From: Laguncularia racemosa | Taxonomy: Eukaryota > Streptophyta > Magnoliopsida > Myrtales > Combretaceae | Length of the DNA: 64,000 bases | Assembly (NCBI GenBank): GCA_037954665.1 | Contig: JBBMOL010000023.1 | Coordinates: forward strand, 7,006,001 to 7,070,000 | Reading direction: 5' to 3' | Part shown: positions 1 to 10,394 of the stretch, one piece after another | Layout: each line of letters begins with the position of its first letter | How positions within the stretch are numbered: position 1 is the first letter of the stretch | Made by a program: the position numbers and the translations under genes | The notes under the pieces: model-generated | What the model was told of the DNA's origin: nothing | What the model saw: the letters and a program-made list of their open reading frames with translations, nothing else | Database searches by the model: none

Positions 1-273
1 GGGCTTAGTATTGTCGACTCCATTTCTAGGCCATTAAGATTGTACTGTGATAACTCAACTGCTGTATTTATGGCTAAGAACAATAAGAGTTGTAGTCGAA
101 GTAAGCATATCGACATCAAGTACTTGGCCATAAGAGAACGTGTTAAGGAAAAGAAAGTGGTCATTAAGCACATTAGCACTGAGTTAATGATAGCTGATCC
201 TTTAACTAAAGGCATGCAACTAAAGAATTTTAAGGATCATGTGATGAGAATGGGACTTGGTTCCATAATTTAA
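1..273 (+). CDS. Copia polyprotein C-terminus (RNase H end), partial
   Basis: An open frame of 90 codons enters from the left edge and ends with TAA at 271-273. It reads the end of a Ty1/copia RNase H: YCDNSTAVFMAKNN, then SKHIDIKY, then ADPLTKGM, all hallmark motifs of copia RNase H, which removes RNA from the RNA-DNA hybrid during reverse transcription. It is about 80% identical by eye to the same part of the two full elements further right. No stop or frameshift is seen in the visible part. The rest of the polyprotein is outside the window. Confidence 0.9.
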   Translation, partial: GLSIVDSISRPLRLYCDNSTAVFMAKNNKSCSRSKHIDIKYLAIRERVKEKKVVIKHISTELMIADPLTKGMQLKNFKDHVMRMGLGSII

Positions 274-554
274 TCTTTGATTGTATATGATATTAATGAA
301 ACTCTTATTCAGTTGATGTTTTCTCATTTGGCTTTGTGTACACGTTTTGTTTATTCATTTATTTTGTGAAATATCATTGAGTTTGGACCTTGAATAAACA
401 TCGGGTTTATTCATTAAGTTCTATGGGGTTGAGAGGCACAATGCATTGTAATACATGGGAGATAACACTCGTCATTAGAGGACCTATCACCATGATTCAT
501 GTATTTTGTTTCTCATTAAGATAGATTATGGAATACATGGACCAAGTGGGAGAA

Positions 555-943
555 TGTTGGTTTCCCTCCCCTATTTACTCGGTAACAAACAACCGCCAGA
601 TATGGTCCATGAATTTCACAATATCAGGAACAATAAATCCCACAATATCGGAAAGAGTAAATCCCACAATATCGGGAACTGTTTCCTATTTTTGTGGAAC
701 AACTCATTGATGGAATGAGTTTAAATAGGAGTACTACGGGGGTCCCTAATCCTGCTCACTTCTACAGAAAAATACATTATCTATATTGAGTGAGTTAAGG
801 TTTAGAAGCATCAACCGAAACCGAGATGCAAAACCAATCTTCACCGAGCAGGACACCTAATTTGTTTAGCAATGGCTGGAGGTATATAAAAGATCTCTTG
901 CTTCCGCAACTTCATATGATTAAACAGTATTTTTTATTTTACA
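555..943 (+). repeat. 3' LTR of copia-C
   Basis: Starts TGTTGG directly after the polypurine tract, as in the other two copia elements. It holds short repeats of the type 'cacaatatcggga' near 624-680 and a block resembling the R/U5 part of the other LTRs ('gcaatgg', 'ttccgc'). The right border is approximate. Confidence 0.7.
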
Positions 944-977
944 TTTATTGCCAATACATTTTTAGCACATATTTATC

Positions 978-1794
978 ATGGCAACTTCTGATGTTAATGA
1001 TCACGGTCCACCCAAAAGAGAAGTAGCACCAGCAGGAGCCTCCTCGGAGACAAATCGCGACACCACAAATTTCAGACAATGAACCGGCCATGGGTTACCC
1101 TGCGATGGGATACCCGCCTCCATACCCTGGCAATCCCTACGGCACATCCAACCACTTCGCTTATCCGACACGACCCAGCCCCTGCCTCAACCCCGCCACG
1201 GTTATGTCAACTTGAGAGCCGTCCGAAAAATGATTGCAATATTGGTCTTCTTTTTTAAATTCCTGTGCATTGCCACTATGATTATTTATCTAGTAATACG
1301 CTGGAAACTAGCCATATTCCAAATCAGCACCTTTTCGGTTTCCAATTTCAACATAACCGATTCGGGGTTGACGGCGGGCTGGGAAACTAATGTCAACGTG
1401 GAAAATCCCAACGAGAGATTAACAGCCTACTTTGACAAAATCAAAACCAGAGTGTATTACAGAGATCCTAGAGAATATTTGTCATGGTCCACTGAGGAGG
1501 CTTTCCTGTTGAGCAAGAAAGGTCTCGCCACAATGTCTATTGCTTTAAATTCTGTAGGCGCTGAGGTGGAGCTTAATAAGACCGTGCTGGATGAAATTGG
1601 CAAGGAAAGAAGCAATGGAACACTGAATGTTGCACTATATATAGAGACGTCGGTCACGTTGAAACATAGTTCTTGGTGGACAAGGCATATTAACTTGAGG
1701 GTCTATTGTGAAGATATTAAGTTGATCTTCGTGGGTGCAAGTAGTTTGGGAACTCTTGCGCAAAGCGATAGGGTTAAGGTTAACAAGTGCTCCA
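978..1794 (+). pseudogene. NHL/LEA_2 family pseudogene, main part, interrupted by copia-A
   Basis: The family consists of membrane-anchored LEA_2 proteins of plants (NDR1/HIN1-like), many of them linked to stress and defence. An ATG at 978 starts a short N-terminus. The reading then has to move one frame near 1030 for a Pro/Tyr/Gly-rich stretch (PAMGYPAMGYPPPYPG), and back near 1165 to reach HGYVNLRAV and the rest. After that come a membrane segment (ILVFFFKFLCIATMIIYLVI) and a LEA_2 domain with VENPNERL, all in one frame to 1794. Copia-A then cuts the frame after the codons for Lys-Cys-Ser. The two shifts compensate each other, so they could be old small indels. A solo LTR-like promoter region (copia-C) ends just before the ATG. 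The frame stays open into the LTR up to 1856, giving a false C-terminus. The family call is firm; the exact subgroup (NHL26-like?) is not. Confidence 0.8.
1790..1794. repeat. Target-site duplication of copia-A, left copy (CTCCA)
   Basis: The five bases CTCCA before the 5' LTR recur directly after the 3' LTR at 8148-8152. Confidence 0.9.
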
Positions 1795-2174
1795 TGTTGG
1801 AATGTTGGAAGTGTGGTCCTATTTTTAAGGAACCACAAACTACAACTTCCACGTAAATAGAATTCCCATGATCCCACTATCCACTTAATCCTTGTCAACC
1901 ATATTATCCACTAACCCATTAGCATAATTTTAGGAAATTTTGATGGAAAGTTTCTCTATAAATAGCTATTGGATTCAAGGCCTCAAAGCATGAAAAATTC
2001 TATAAAAAAAACAAAAAAACACATTACCATCTTGTGAGTTTTTTGAATGCTCTGAAGATCTTGGAGGTTCCGGGACTTACGGTTTTGTTCCTCTCCGTAT
2101 TCAGCAATGGCAAGAGGTTAGTGATTCCCCTATTTCCGCTGCAATTTTGTGTTTATATTTAGTTGCGGTTATCA
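1795..2174 (+). repeat. 5' LTR of copia-A
   Basis: 380 bp, begins TGTTGG and ends GGTTATCA two bases before the primer-binding site. A TATA box (TATAAATAG at 1957-1965) marks the likely element promoter. It is matched by the 3' LTR at 7768-8147. Confidence 0.95.
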
Positions 2175-2176
2175 TT

Positions 2177-2189
2177 TGGTATCAAAGCC
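2177..2189 (+). other. Primer-binding site of copia-A (tRNA-iMet)
   Basis: TGGTATCAAAGCC, two bases after the 5' LTR. It matches the usual TGGTATCAGAGCC complement of the initiator methionine tRNA 3' end with one change. Confidence 0.9.
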
Positions 2190-3500
2190 ATAATTAAACC
2201 TCTGCCTTGTGATTTCGGAAAAATTAATTTTTTTCCTTTTTCAATTCAATTTTAATTGGTTTTGATAAATTTTTATCAAATTTATGATACATTTATTTGT
2301 ATCAATTTTTCTGGAGAAAATTAATTTTTTAAATTAGAGTTTTATGGTGCAAATTAATTTTTTATTAATATTGTACTTAATTTTACTCAATTTTCAAGTA
2401 TAATAATTGAGTAATAATGTTGGATTTTATTTGCCAACATCAAGTATTATTATTATTATTATTTTAAAAAAAAATTATGACATGTTAAATTGGAAATAAA
2501 GTAAATTATTTAGTATTTTTCTTAAATAATTTTCCTTGAAATTTAACATGTCAATTTTATTTAACATTTTCACTTACGGTTTTGTGAAAAACTTTTGTGG
2601 AATTTTATTTTGTATTAAATTCCGTATTTATTTTAAATAATTTGTGTATATATAAATTTATGGTTTATATACACTAGCTTGTTAATTATTTAAAATATCG
2701 TTAATGAAATTGCATTAGGATTTTGCAATTTTAGTATTTGTTCAAGGTGCTTAAATTGGTATGTGATTGTACGTATGTTTCGGATTAATTATGCATGCAA
2801 TATATTGTTCACGTTTAAGTACATTTAGAGTTATTGCATGATGTTTAGCAATAGCGGTTATTGTTGTCTTGTGATTAAATAATTCTAATAAATTTTGGCG
2901 TAGCCACAACAGCCTTATTTAGATTGGATTATTTATTAGAAATCACATTTAGTATTATAGACATTAAATAACTTCATAAAACATTAAGTTAAAAGTCTAA
3001 ATTGAGTCAGATTAATTTTGTCTAAAGAGACATTATCGTGGGACAAATTTGACCCCTCCACGTCTTTCCTGGGAATTCGTTCGAATTCTGTCTAAGGAGG
3101 CTGGATTTTAAGTGGGACCTTTTGTTTAACCTACACGTCTTTCCTGGAAATTTATCTGATCTCAAGTGATAAAAATAATTTTGTTTGACTCAGGTTTAGC
3201 CAAAGCAGCCTCTATTGAACGAAGTTATTTATACGGCATCACATAAGAAATGTTTAGACTTTACATTTATTTTGTTTGATGATCCACAAAGCATTGAGGT
3301 ATAGCCACAGCAGCCTTATTAAGGACGGATCTCATAAAGTGATTATGAAGTAAAAGAAATATAATGTTTATTATAAGGAATGAATCTTATTGAATTAAAA
3401 ATTTAGCCTACAGGTAATTTTTATGTCGCTAGATTCATTATTGCATGATTTGCATTGGTAAATTATGATTTATGTTATAGTCTCAAATTAAGTATTAAGC
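2190..3500 (+). other. Long untranslated leader of copia-A
   Basis: About 1.3 kb of AT-rich sequence between primer-binding site and gag without a long ORF. It contains a repeated short motif of the form TAGCCA-CAGCCT at 2901-2919, 3197-3216 and 3302-3320, and a doubled ACGTCTTTCCTGG near 3060 and 3132. The leader of copia-B keeps the same blocks. Confidence 0.75.
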
Positions 3501-4181
3501 ATGTTTGTGTTTGCAGTTATGCAACCTTTGACTGATACTAAAGTAGAAATCCCTATTTTAACAAGTGAAAACTTTAAGACTTGGAGAGATAATGTATTTC
3601 TTCATTTGGGTTGTTTGGACATTGACTATGCCACTATTAAGGATGAGCCACTTCTGAGTGAAGAAAGCACTCAAGTTGAGTTTGATCTTCATGAGAAATG
3701 GGAACGGTCTAACCGACTTAGTATCATGTTCATTAAGAGCAAACTCACTGCGGATGTCCATGGCTCAGTGGATCAATATAAAAATGTCAAAGAGCTGCTA
3801 GATGCCCTTGAAAGGCAATTTAAGACTTCTAAGAAGTCTCTAGCTAGCACCCTGATTATGAAGTTCACATCTGCTAAGTTGACTTCTGTGAAAGGCGTTA
3901 GAGAACAAATCAACAAAATGCGTGATTTAGCAAATCGCTTGAAGGCTCTAGAGATTGAGATGTCGGATGCTTTCCTAGTGCATTTTATTCTGACGACCCT
4001 TCCATCACAGTATGGACCTTTTAAGATCTCTTACAACACACATAAGGACAAATGGACAATAGATGATCTATTGACCATGTGTGAAGAAGAGGAAGCCCGA
4101 TTAACTCTGGAGAAGAGAAAATGCAATGATGGTTACTTAAGGAAAGAAAACCGGCAAAGTCAAAGAAAAAGGGAAGGGTAA
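3501..4181 (+). CDS. Copia-A gag (capsid) ORF, ends before the zinc knuckle
   Basis: Gag forms the cytoplasmic virus-like particle. The ORF runs 226 codons. Either the ATG at 3501 or the one at 3519 (giving MQPLTDTKVEIP, the more usual start) could be used. It contains the UBN2/retrotran_gag type region with ENFKTWRDN, the block ALERQFKTSKKS, and FILTTLPSQYGPF. Compared with copia-B it has lost 2 bases near 4115 and 1 base near 4168, so the intervening residues are scrambled, and it ends at TAA (4179-4181). The CCHC zinc knuckle that should close gag lies downstream in the +1 frame (4219-4260). Confidence 0.85.
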   Translation: MFVFAVMQPLTDTKVEIPILTSENFKTWRDNVFLHLGCLDIDYATIKDEPLLSEESTQVEFDLHEKWERSNRLSIMFIKSKLTADVHGSVDQYKNVKELLDALERQFKTSKKSLASTLIMKFTSAKLTSVKGVREQINKMRDLANRLKALEIEMSDAFLVHFILTTLPSQYGPFKISYNTHKDKWTIDDLLTMCEEEEARLTLEKRKCNDGYLRKENRQSQRKREG

Positions 4182-5586
4182 AATCCAACCCAATGCTGAC
4201 ATCAAGAAAGAGTCCAAGTGTTTTTTCTGTAAAAAGAAGGGACACATAAAGAAAGACTGTGTCAAGCATAAAAATTGGCTTGAAAAGAAAGGTAACTTAG
4301 TCTCATATGTTTGTTTTGAGTCTAATATGGTTGATGTGAATTGTAACACATGATGGATTGATTCTGGATCTACGATCCATATTTCCAATTCCATGCAGGG
4401 TTTACAAAACCTGCGGAAACCAGTGGGAGCTGAGCGATTTATCTATTCTAGAAACAAGATATAATCGCATTTGGAAGCTATTGGGACATGCATATTAGTA
4501 CTTAAGAGTGGCTTTAATTTAATTCTTGAAAAGACTTTTTATGTTCTTAGTTTTTCTAGGAATTTGATTTCAGTTTCAAAACTTGTACCTTCGGAATTTA
4601 CTTTTAACTTTTCAAACAATGGTTTTGATTTATTTTATAAATCCAATCATATTGGTGATGGTTCTTCATTGGATGGTCTTTATTTATTAAATTTACATAA
4701 TAATGCTACTCATGATGTTATGAATGAGGATTCTTTTACCTTATGGCACCATAGACTAGGTCATATCTCTATAGCGAGAGTTAAAAGATTGGTGAATGAT
4801 GGTATACTTAGTCATTTAGATTTCACTGATTTTGATACTTGTATAGACTGCATAAAGGGAAAGCAGACTAACAAGTCAAAGAAAGGTGCCAAAAGGAGTT
4901 CGGCCATATTAGAAATTATCCATTCTGATATCTGTTGTCCAGATATGGATAATCAAGGTCAGAAATACTTTATCACATTTATAGACGATTACTCACAATA
5001 CATGTATCTCTACATGCTTCATCATAAAAGTGAAGCGTTGGAAGCCTTTAAGGTTTTCAAAGCTGAAGTAGAGAAACAATGCGGTAAGCAAATCAAGATT
5101 GTGAGAACCGATAGAGGTGGTGAGTATTATGGTAGATACACTGAAGATGGACAAGCATCAGGTCCTTTTGCTAAGTTTCTTCAAGATAAAGGTATAGTTG
5201 CCCAATACACCATGCCAGGTTCACCTGATCAGAATGGTGTTGTGGAAAGAAGAAACCGAACATTAATGGAAATGGTGCGAAGTATGTTTAGTAGTTCTAA
5301 ACTGCCTAAATCCTTATGGATTGAAGCATTAAAGACGACTGCGTATATATTAAACAGAGTTCCAACCAAGGCTGTTTCTAAAACACCATTTGAGTTGTTC
5401 AAAGGTTGGAAACCGAGTTTGCGTCATATGCGTGTATGGGGATGCTCGTCTGAAGTTAGAGTTTACAACCCACAAGAAAAGAAACTGGATCCTCGAACTA
5501 TAAGTGGGTATTTCATTGGATATGCCGAAAAGTCCAAGGGATACAGATTTTATTGTCCATCTCACACTATTAGGATTGTGGAATAA
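4182..5586 (+). pseudogene. Copia-A pol, first part: zinc knuckle, protease, integrase
   Basis: Read in the frame +1 to gag. A CCHC knuckle CFFCKKKGHIKKDC lies at 4219-4260. The aspartic protease site DSG is at 4360-4368, directly after a TGA stop (4351-4353) that stands where copia-B has Trp. A second stop TAA is at 4462-4464. From 4471 to 5583 the frame is open for 371 codons: the pre-integrase HHCC region (HRLGH then CIDC) and the integrase core with HSD, VRTDRGGEYYG and the ERRNRT glutamate of the D,D(35)E triad. It closes with TAA at 5584-5586 where copia-B has Ser. The catalytic residues of integrase are all present, so it is the stops that kill it. Confidence 0.9.
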
Positions 5587-7500
5587 AGAAATGCAAAATT
5601 TCTTGAATATGACTCAATAAGTGGGAGTGATCTATCTCAAGACATAGTTCATGAGCAAGATCTACCTTCCACATCAGGTGAGAGATTGGTTGTTGTCCAC
5701 AACACTCCTCGAGTTCAAATAGGTGTTGAACAACCAATAAATGAAAATCCACAAATTGCTGAGGAAATCATAGTAGATCAAAATCAAGAAATGATTGAGT
5801 AACATGATCTACAAGAAAATGTTGTCCCAATTTTAAGGAGATCTACTAGAGAAAGGAGATCAGCAATCCCTAGTGATTATATTGTGTATTTACAAGAATC
5901 TGAGTACAATATTGGAGTTGAAAATGATCTCGAGTCTTTCAAGGAAGCTATGAATTGTGATGAGTCAAATTTATGGTATAATGCTATGTTAGATGAGATG
6001 AAATCTATGAAGAGTAATGAAGTCTGGGATCTTGTCCCGTTGCCCAACGGTGTAAAAGCCATAGGTAATAAATGGGTCTTTAAAACTAAAAGAGACTCAT
6101 TGGGCAACATTGAAAGATATAAGGCTAGACTTGTTGCTAAAGGGTTCACTTAGCGTGAAGGAATTGATTACACAGAGACCTTCAGTCCTGTATCCAGGAA
6201 AGACTCCTTTCGCATAATGTTAGCATTAGTAGCTTAATTTGATCTTGAGTTACAACAAATGGATGTGAAAACAACTTTCCTAAATGGTAATCTAGAGGAA
6301 GAAGTTTATATGAAACAACCTGAAGGATTTTCCTCTAGTGATGGTGATCACTTGGTTTGCAAGCTAAAGAAATCCATTTATGGATTAAAACAAGCCTCCC
6401 GTCAATGGTATTTAAAATTTCATGATGTTATCTCTTCATTTGGTTTTGTTGAGAATATCATGGATCAATGTATATACCAAAAGGTTAGTGGGAGTAAGAT
6501 TTGTTTTCTTATCCTATATATGGATGATATCCTACTTGCATCAAATGATAAGGGTATGCTACATGAGGTGAAACAATTTCTTTCTAAAAATTTTGATATG
6601 AAGGATATGGGTGATGCATCTCATGTCATTGGGATTAAGATTCATCGAGATAGACATAGAGGAATCTTAGGTCTATCTCAAGAAACATATATTAACAAAA
6701 TTTTAGAAAGATTTCGGATGAAAAATTGTTCACCTAGCGTTGCTCCTATCATGAAGGGTGATAAGCTCCATTTGGACCAATGCCCTAAAAATGAGTTTGA
6801 AAGAGAGCAAATGAAGAACATTCCTTATGCTTCAGCTGTTGGAAGCTTAATGTATGCTCAGGTTTGTACTAGACCTGACATTGCATTTGCTGTTGGAATG
6901 TTAGGAAGATATCAGTCAAATCCGGGACTTGACCACTGGAAAGCTGCAAAGAAAGTCTTGAGATATCTTCAAGGGACAAAAGATTACATGCTTATATACA
7001 AACGGTCAGATGATTTGGAAGTAATTGGCTACTCTGATTCAGACTTCGCCGGATGCGTTGATTCTCGAAAATCAACATCAGGTTACATTTTCATGTTAGC
7101 CGGTGGAGCCATTTCATGGAGATGTGTCAAGCAGACTTTAACTGCTACTTCTACTATGGAAGCTGAGTTCGTTTCGTGTTTTGAGGCTACCTCACAAGGT
7201 GTATGGTTGAAGAGTTTCATCGAAGGGCTTAGACTTGTGGATTCTATATCTAAGCCGTTGAGGATGTATTGTGACAATTCAACTGCAGTCTTTATGGCTA
7301 AAAATAATAAGAGTGGAAGTCGAAGCAAACATATCGACATAAAGTATTTGGCCATAAGGGAACGTGTTAAAGATAACAAAGTGGTCATTCAGTATATTAA
7401 CACAGAGCTGATGTTAGTCGATCCTTTGACTAAAGGCATGCCACCACAAAGATTTAAGGATCATGTTGTCAGTATGGGACTTGGTTCCATTATGTGTTAG
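5587..7500 (+). pseudogene. Copia-A pol, second part: reverse transcriptase and RNase H
   Basis: Same frame as the integrase part. Stops at 5800-5802 (TAA), 6151-6153 (TAG) and 6235-6237 (TAA) each stand where copia-B has a Gln codon, so each is a single C-to-T change. From 6259 the frame is open for 413 codons: TFLNGNLEEEVYMKQPEGF, the RT active site YMDD (6517-6528), then RNase H with SDSDFAG, MEAEF and the YCDNSTAVF block, ending TAG at 7498-7500. RT makes the cDNA of the element in the particle. It is a close relative of the copia-B RT, with the YMDD/YVDD difference at the active site. Confidence 0.93.
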
Positions 7501-7756
7501 TGAAACTTTATAGAGTAGATATTTCTCATATTTGTTGTGCACATTTTGTTTATTTGGAGAAATATCAATAAAGTTTGGACCTAGAATAAACGTTGGGTTT
7601 ATTCATTAAGCTGTTGGGAAAAAGGTTGAAAACTTGATACATTGTAATACATGGAAGATACTACTCGAGTAATAAAGGGAAAATATCGCCATGATTCATG
7701 TATTGTGTTTTCTTAAAGTCTAAGGATTTGTGGTATTAAAATAAAATATACGGACC

Positions 7757-7767
7757 AAGTGGGAGAA
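7757..7767 (+). other. Polypurine tract of copia-A
   Basis: AAGTGGGAGAA directly before the 3' LTR, the usual plus-strand priming site. The same tract precedes the 3' LTR of copia-B and copia-C. Confidence 0.9.
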
Positions 7768-8147
7768 TGTTGGAATGTTGGAAGTGTGGTCCTATTTTTA
7801 AGGAACCACAAACTACAACTTCCACGTAAATAGAATTCCCATGATCCCACTATCCACTTAATCCTTGTCAATCATATTATCCATTAACCCATTAGCATGA
7901 TTTTAGGAAATTTTGATGAAAAGTTTCTCTATAAATAGCTATTGGATTCAAGGTCCCAGAGCATGAAAAATTCTATAAAAAAAACAAAAAAACACATTAC
8001 CATCTTGTGAGTTTTTTGAATGCTCTGAAGATCTTGGAGGTTCCGGGACTTATGGTTTTGTTCCTCTCCGTATTCAGCAATGGCAAGAGGTTAGTGATTC
8101 CCCTATTTCCGCTGCAATTTTGTGTTTGTATTTAGTTGCAGCTGTAA
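7768..8147 (+). repeat. 3' LTR of copia-A
   Basis: 380 bp, begins TGTTGG and ends GCTGTAA. About 13 differences from the 5' LTR by eye, several of them in the last 10 bases, so the usual CA end has been lost. Confidence 0.95.
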
Positions 8148-8152
8148 CTCCA
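8148..8152. repeat. Target-site duplication of copia-A, right copy (CTCCA)
   Basis: Exact repeat of 1790-1794. Confidence 0.9.
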
Positions 8153-8169
8153 CTTATCAGGTCGAGTAG
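8148..8169 (+). pseudogene. C-terminal remainder of the NHL/LEA_2 pseudogene
   Basis: If copia-A and one target duplication are removed, the NHL-like frame continues from the Cys-Ser codons for four more codons (TYQV is inside this stretch) and meets TAG at 8167-8169. This fits the short tail after the conserved cysteine in NHL proteins and shows that the element sits about six codons before the original stop. The following bases look like an ordinary 3' flank. Confidence 0.7.
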
Positions 8170-9742
8170 TTTCACTGAAGTTCCCATTACTTCCCCATCC
8201 CCGTAGAGATTTAATATGCATGAAAGGGCTTACGGAGAATGATTATTTCCTGTGGAAGTTCTATCTGGCTGTCGTAGGCTATCTGTATTGATCTGTTTAG
8301 GATTGAGTATGATTATTTTTTATATGTGAATTTGTACTTATATCTTATTTATATCTGATTTAGGTATGCATACAGTTTAACAAAAGGATATTAACCTCAG
8401 CAACGAATTTCGTGTATCCTGATGAAAGTTGAGGTTAAGAGAAAGCCCTGGGAGCTTAGCAGTTGCTCCCTTGTAAATTTTGTTTTGAAAATCTATCCAA
8501 AAAGAGATTTAATGATTTAAAATTACATGCAGCCAATGCTTCAAAACTTTCCATCCAACCCCGTCTAGCTTTAAGGTCTATTTTTATCCCCCACAGTCTT
8601 TGCTTACTCAATGGTGTTGTGAAAGAGAATCAAGGTCGCCGGTCAAGTTCGCAGCTTTAGCTACATCCTAAAATTTTTGTGATTCATACATTTGAATGGC
8701 TTGTTATCGGCAAATTTAAACTTCTAATATGGCAATCTACACTGTAAGAAAGGAAAAATTACAAGTGAGGGGATTGATATTTGGGATTAAGTTTAAATAA
8801 GAATTGAATTTTCAAGATATTAAAATATATAATTAATATTATGTTAACTAATTTAAACAAGAGATTCTATTATAGTATTGTTATAGATGATAACAAATAT
8901 TTTATTTGAACCATTTAGCAAATTTATAAAATAATAATAAATTTTATATTTAAACCATTTAACATAATATTTATACTTTATATTTAAACCATTTAGCAGA
9001 TTCAAATAAATCTGGCTCCAAGATTACTCATTTGTAATCTTTCCATACAGACTGTCGTGCATGTTGCATAGTAAAACCGACGTGTTAAAACGATTTCATG
9101 ACATTTACCAAACCATTTCCACAGCTATTTCTTTCTCAGTTCGAAAACACAAATACCGAAAGATAGACATCCAACCCAGTTTCGAATCTATAAATGGACA
9201 ATCCGTGGCCTACCCATCCACCTTAAGTGACTCGCATTTGCTGTGGTCGCTTCTATTTGATTTTCCAACTTAGGACTAGCCACATGACCGATCCTTCTCC
9301 CACCTGGTCCTGTGGTTTCAGACCTTAATGGCACTGCCAAAAGCTATTTCATTACATTCCTTGACCCATATTTGGCCATTCTCAACTGGTTATTAATAGT
9401 TAGTTTATGTCCTGTTTATTTCGAATGGCAGTTAACAAAGGTGTCGTTACTAATAATTTCATCGTAAGTTTCTGACCCATAGATTTAGTCATCATCGGTT
9501 GGTGTTGGTCCATAGACCACCTATCCAACTCCATATCAGATGATTAACGTCCTATTGTTGATCAATTCATGCATTATGATGGCATTCTAGGGTGTAACAT
9601 TATTGTAGATATTGGGAGCTATTAGGTGAGTGTTCTATGCGTCAAGCATGCACACATCCCATGATAGGAGATGAGTACTGTGACTTGAAATGATAAAGTC
9701 AAGTAGGATGGGATAGAAAAAGACTAGGGAGGAGGAACGGCT
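8170..9742. other. Spacer between copia-A and copia-B, no supported gene
   Basis: About 1.6 kb of host sequence. Short open frames at 8463-8660 and 9061-9273 (+) are not recognisable. At 8898-9000 a short AT-rich block with 'aaaccattta' recurs three times. No promoter or RNA gene could be supported. Confidence 0.5.
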
Positions 9743-9747
9743 TAGTA
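9743..9747. repeat. Target-site duplication of copia-B, left copy (TAGTA)
   Basis: TAGTA next to the LTR end; recurs at 16140-16144. Confidence 0.9.
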
Positions 9748-10126
9748 TGAAAGCCGTAACTAAATACAAACACATAAAATGCAGCGGAATTAGGAAAATC
9801 ACTAACCTCTTGCCATTGCTTAATCCGGAGAGGAACAAAACGTCAAGCCCCGGAACCTTCAAGATCTTCAGAGCACTAAAAAAAACTCACAAGATGGTAA
9901 TGTGTTTTTAATAGAATTTTCGTGCTCTGGGACCTTGAATCCATTAGCTATTTATAGAGAAACTTTCCATCAAAGTTTCCTAAAATCATGCTAATGGGTT
10001 AATGGGTTAGTGGGTAATGTGGTTGATTAGGATTAAGTGGTTAGTGGGAACATGGGAGTTGTAGTTGATGAAGTTGTGGTTTGTGGTTCCTAAAAATAGG
10101 ACCACCATACTTCCACTATTCCAACA
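9748..10126 (-). repeat. 3' LTR of copia-B
   Basis: 379 bp. On the - strand it begins TGTTGGAATAG and ends GGCTTTCA. TATA box CTATAAATAGC lies in the middle. Confidence 0.95.
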
Positions 10127-10137
10127 TTCTCCCACTT
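10127..10137 (-). other. Polypurine tract of copia-B
   Basis: Reads AAGTGGGAGAA on the - strand, identical to the copia-A tract and directly before the 3' LTR. Confidence 0.9.
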
Positions 10138-10394
10138 GGTCCGTATACTTTACTTTAATACCACAAATCCTTAGACTTTAAGAAAACTCAATACACGAAT
10201 CATGGCGATATTTTCCCTTTATTACTCGAGTAGTATCTTCCATTTATTACAATGTATCAAGTTTTCAAACCTCTTTCCCAATAGCTTAATGAATAAACCT
10301 AACGTTTATTCTAGGTCCAAACTTTATTGATATTTCTCCAAATAAACAAAATGTGCACAACAAATATGAGAAATATCTACTCTATAGAGTTTCA

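Larger units (their letters stand above)
1..943 (+). mobile_element. 3' end of a Ty1/copia LTR retrotransposon (copia-C), cut by the window edge
   Basis: The segment holds the C-terminal RNase H coding end, a short 3' untranslated stretch, a polypurine tract (AAGTGGGAGA, 544-553) and a 3' LTR starting TGTTGG at 555. The same order and the same polypurine tract occur in the two complete copia elements of this window, so it belongs to a related family, but its LTR sequence is clearly different. The LTR end near 943 is an estimate made by aligning the 'gcaatgg...ttccgc' block with the other LTRs. The 5' end and the target duplication lie outside the window or cannot be fixed. Confidence 0.85.
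1795..8147 (+). mobile_element. Full-length Ty1/copia retrotransposon copia-A (non-functional)
   Basis: Complete structure: 380 bp LTRs at both ends (1795-2174 and 7768-8147), primer-binding site complementary to initiator methionine tRNA, long leader, gag, protease, integrase, RT, RNase H, polypurine tract, and a perfect 5 bp target duplication CTCCA. The domain order with integrase before RT assigns it to Ty1/copia. By eye the two LTRs differ at about 13 of 380 positions, so it is not very recent. Six in-frame stops in pol and a gag/pol frame offset make it unable to encode its own proteins. It sits in the last codons of an NHL-like gene. Confidence 0.97.

Noticed and set aside
826..1026. 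66-codon open frame before the NHL-like pseudogene
   Set aside because: It runs across the end of the copia-C LTR and the first codons of the NHL-like gene in another frame; no family resemblance.
9061..9273. Faint resemblance of 'HSKTDVLKRFH' to a copia integrase segment
   Set aside because: No D,D,E motif or neighbouring blocks follow; too short to support.
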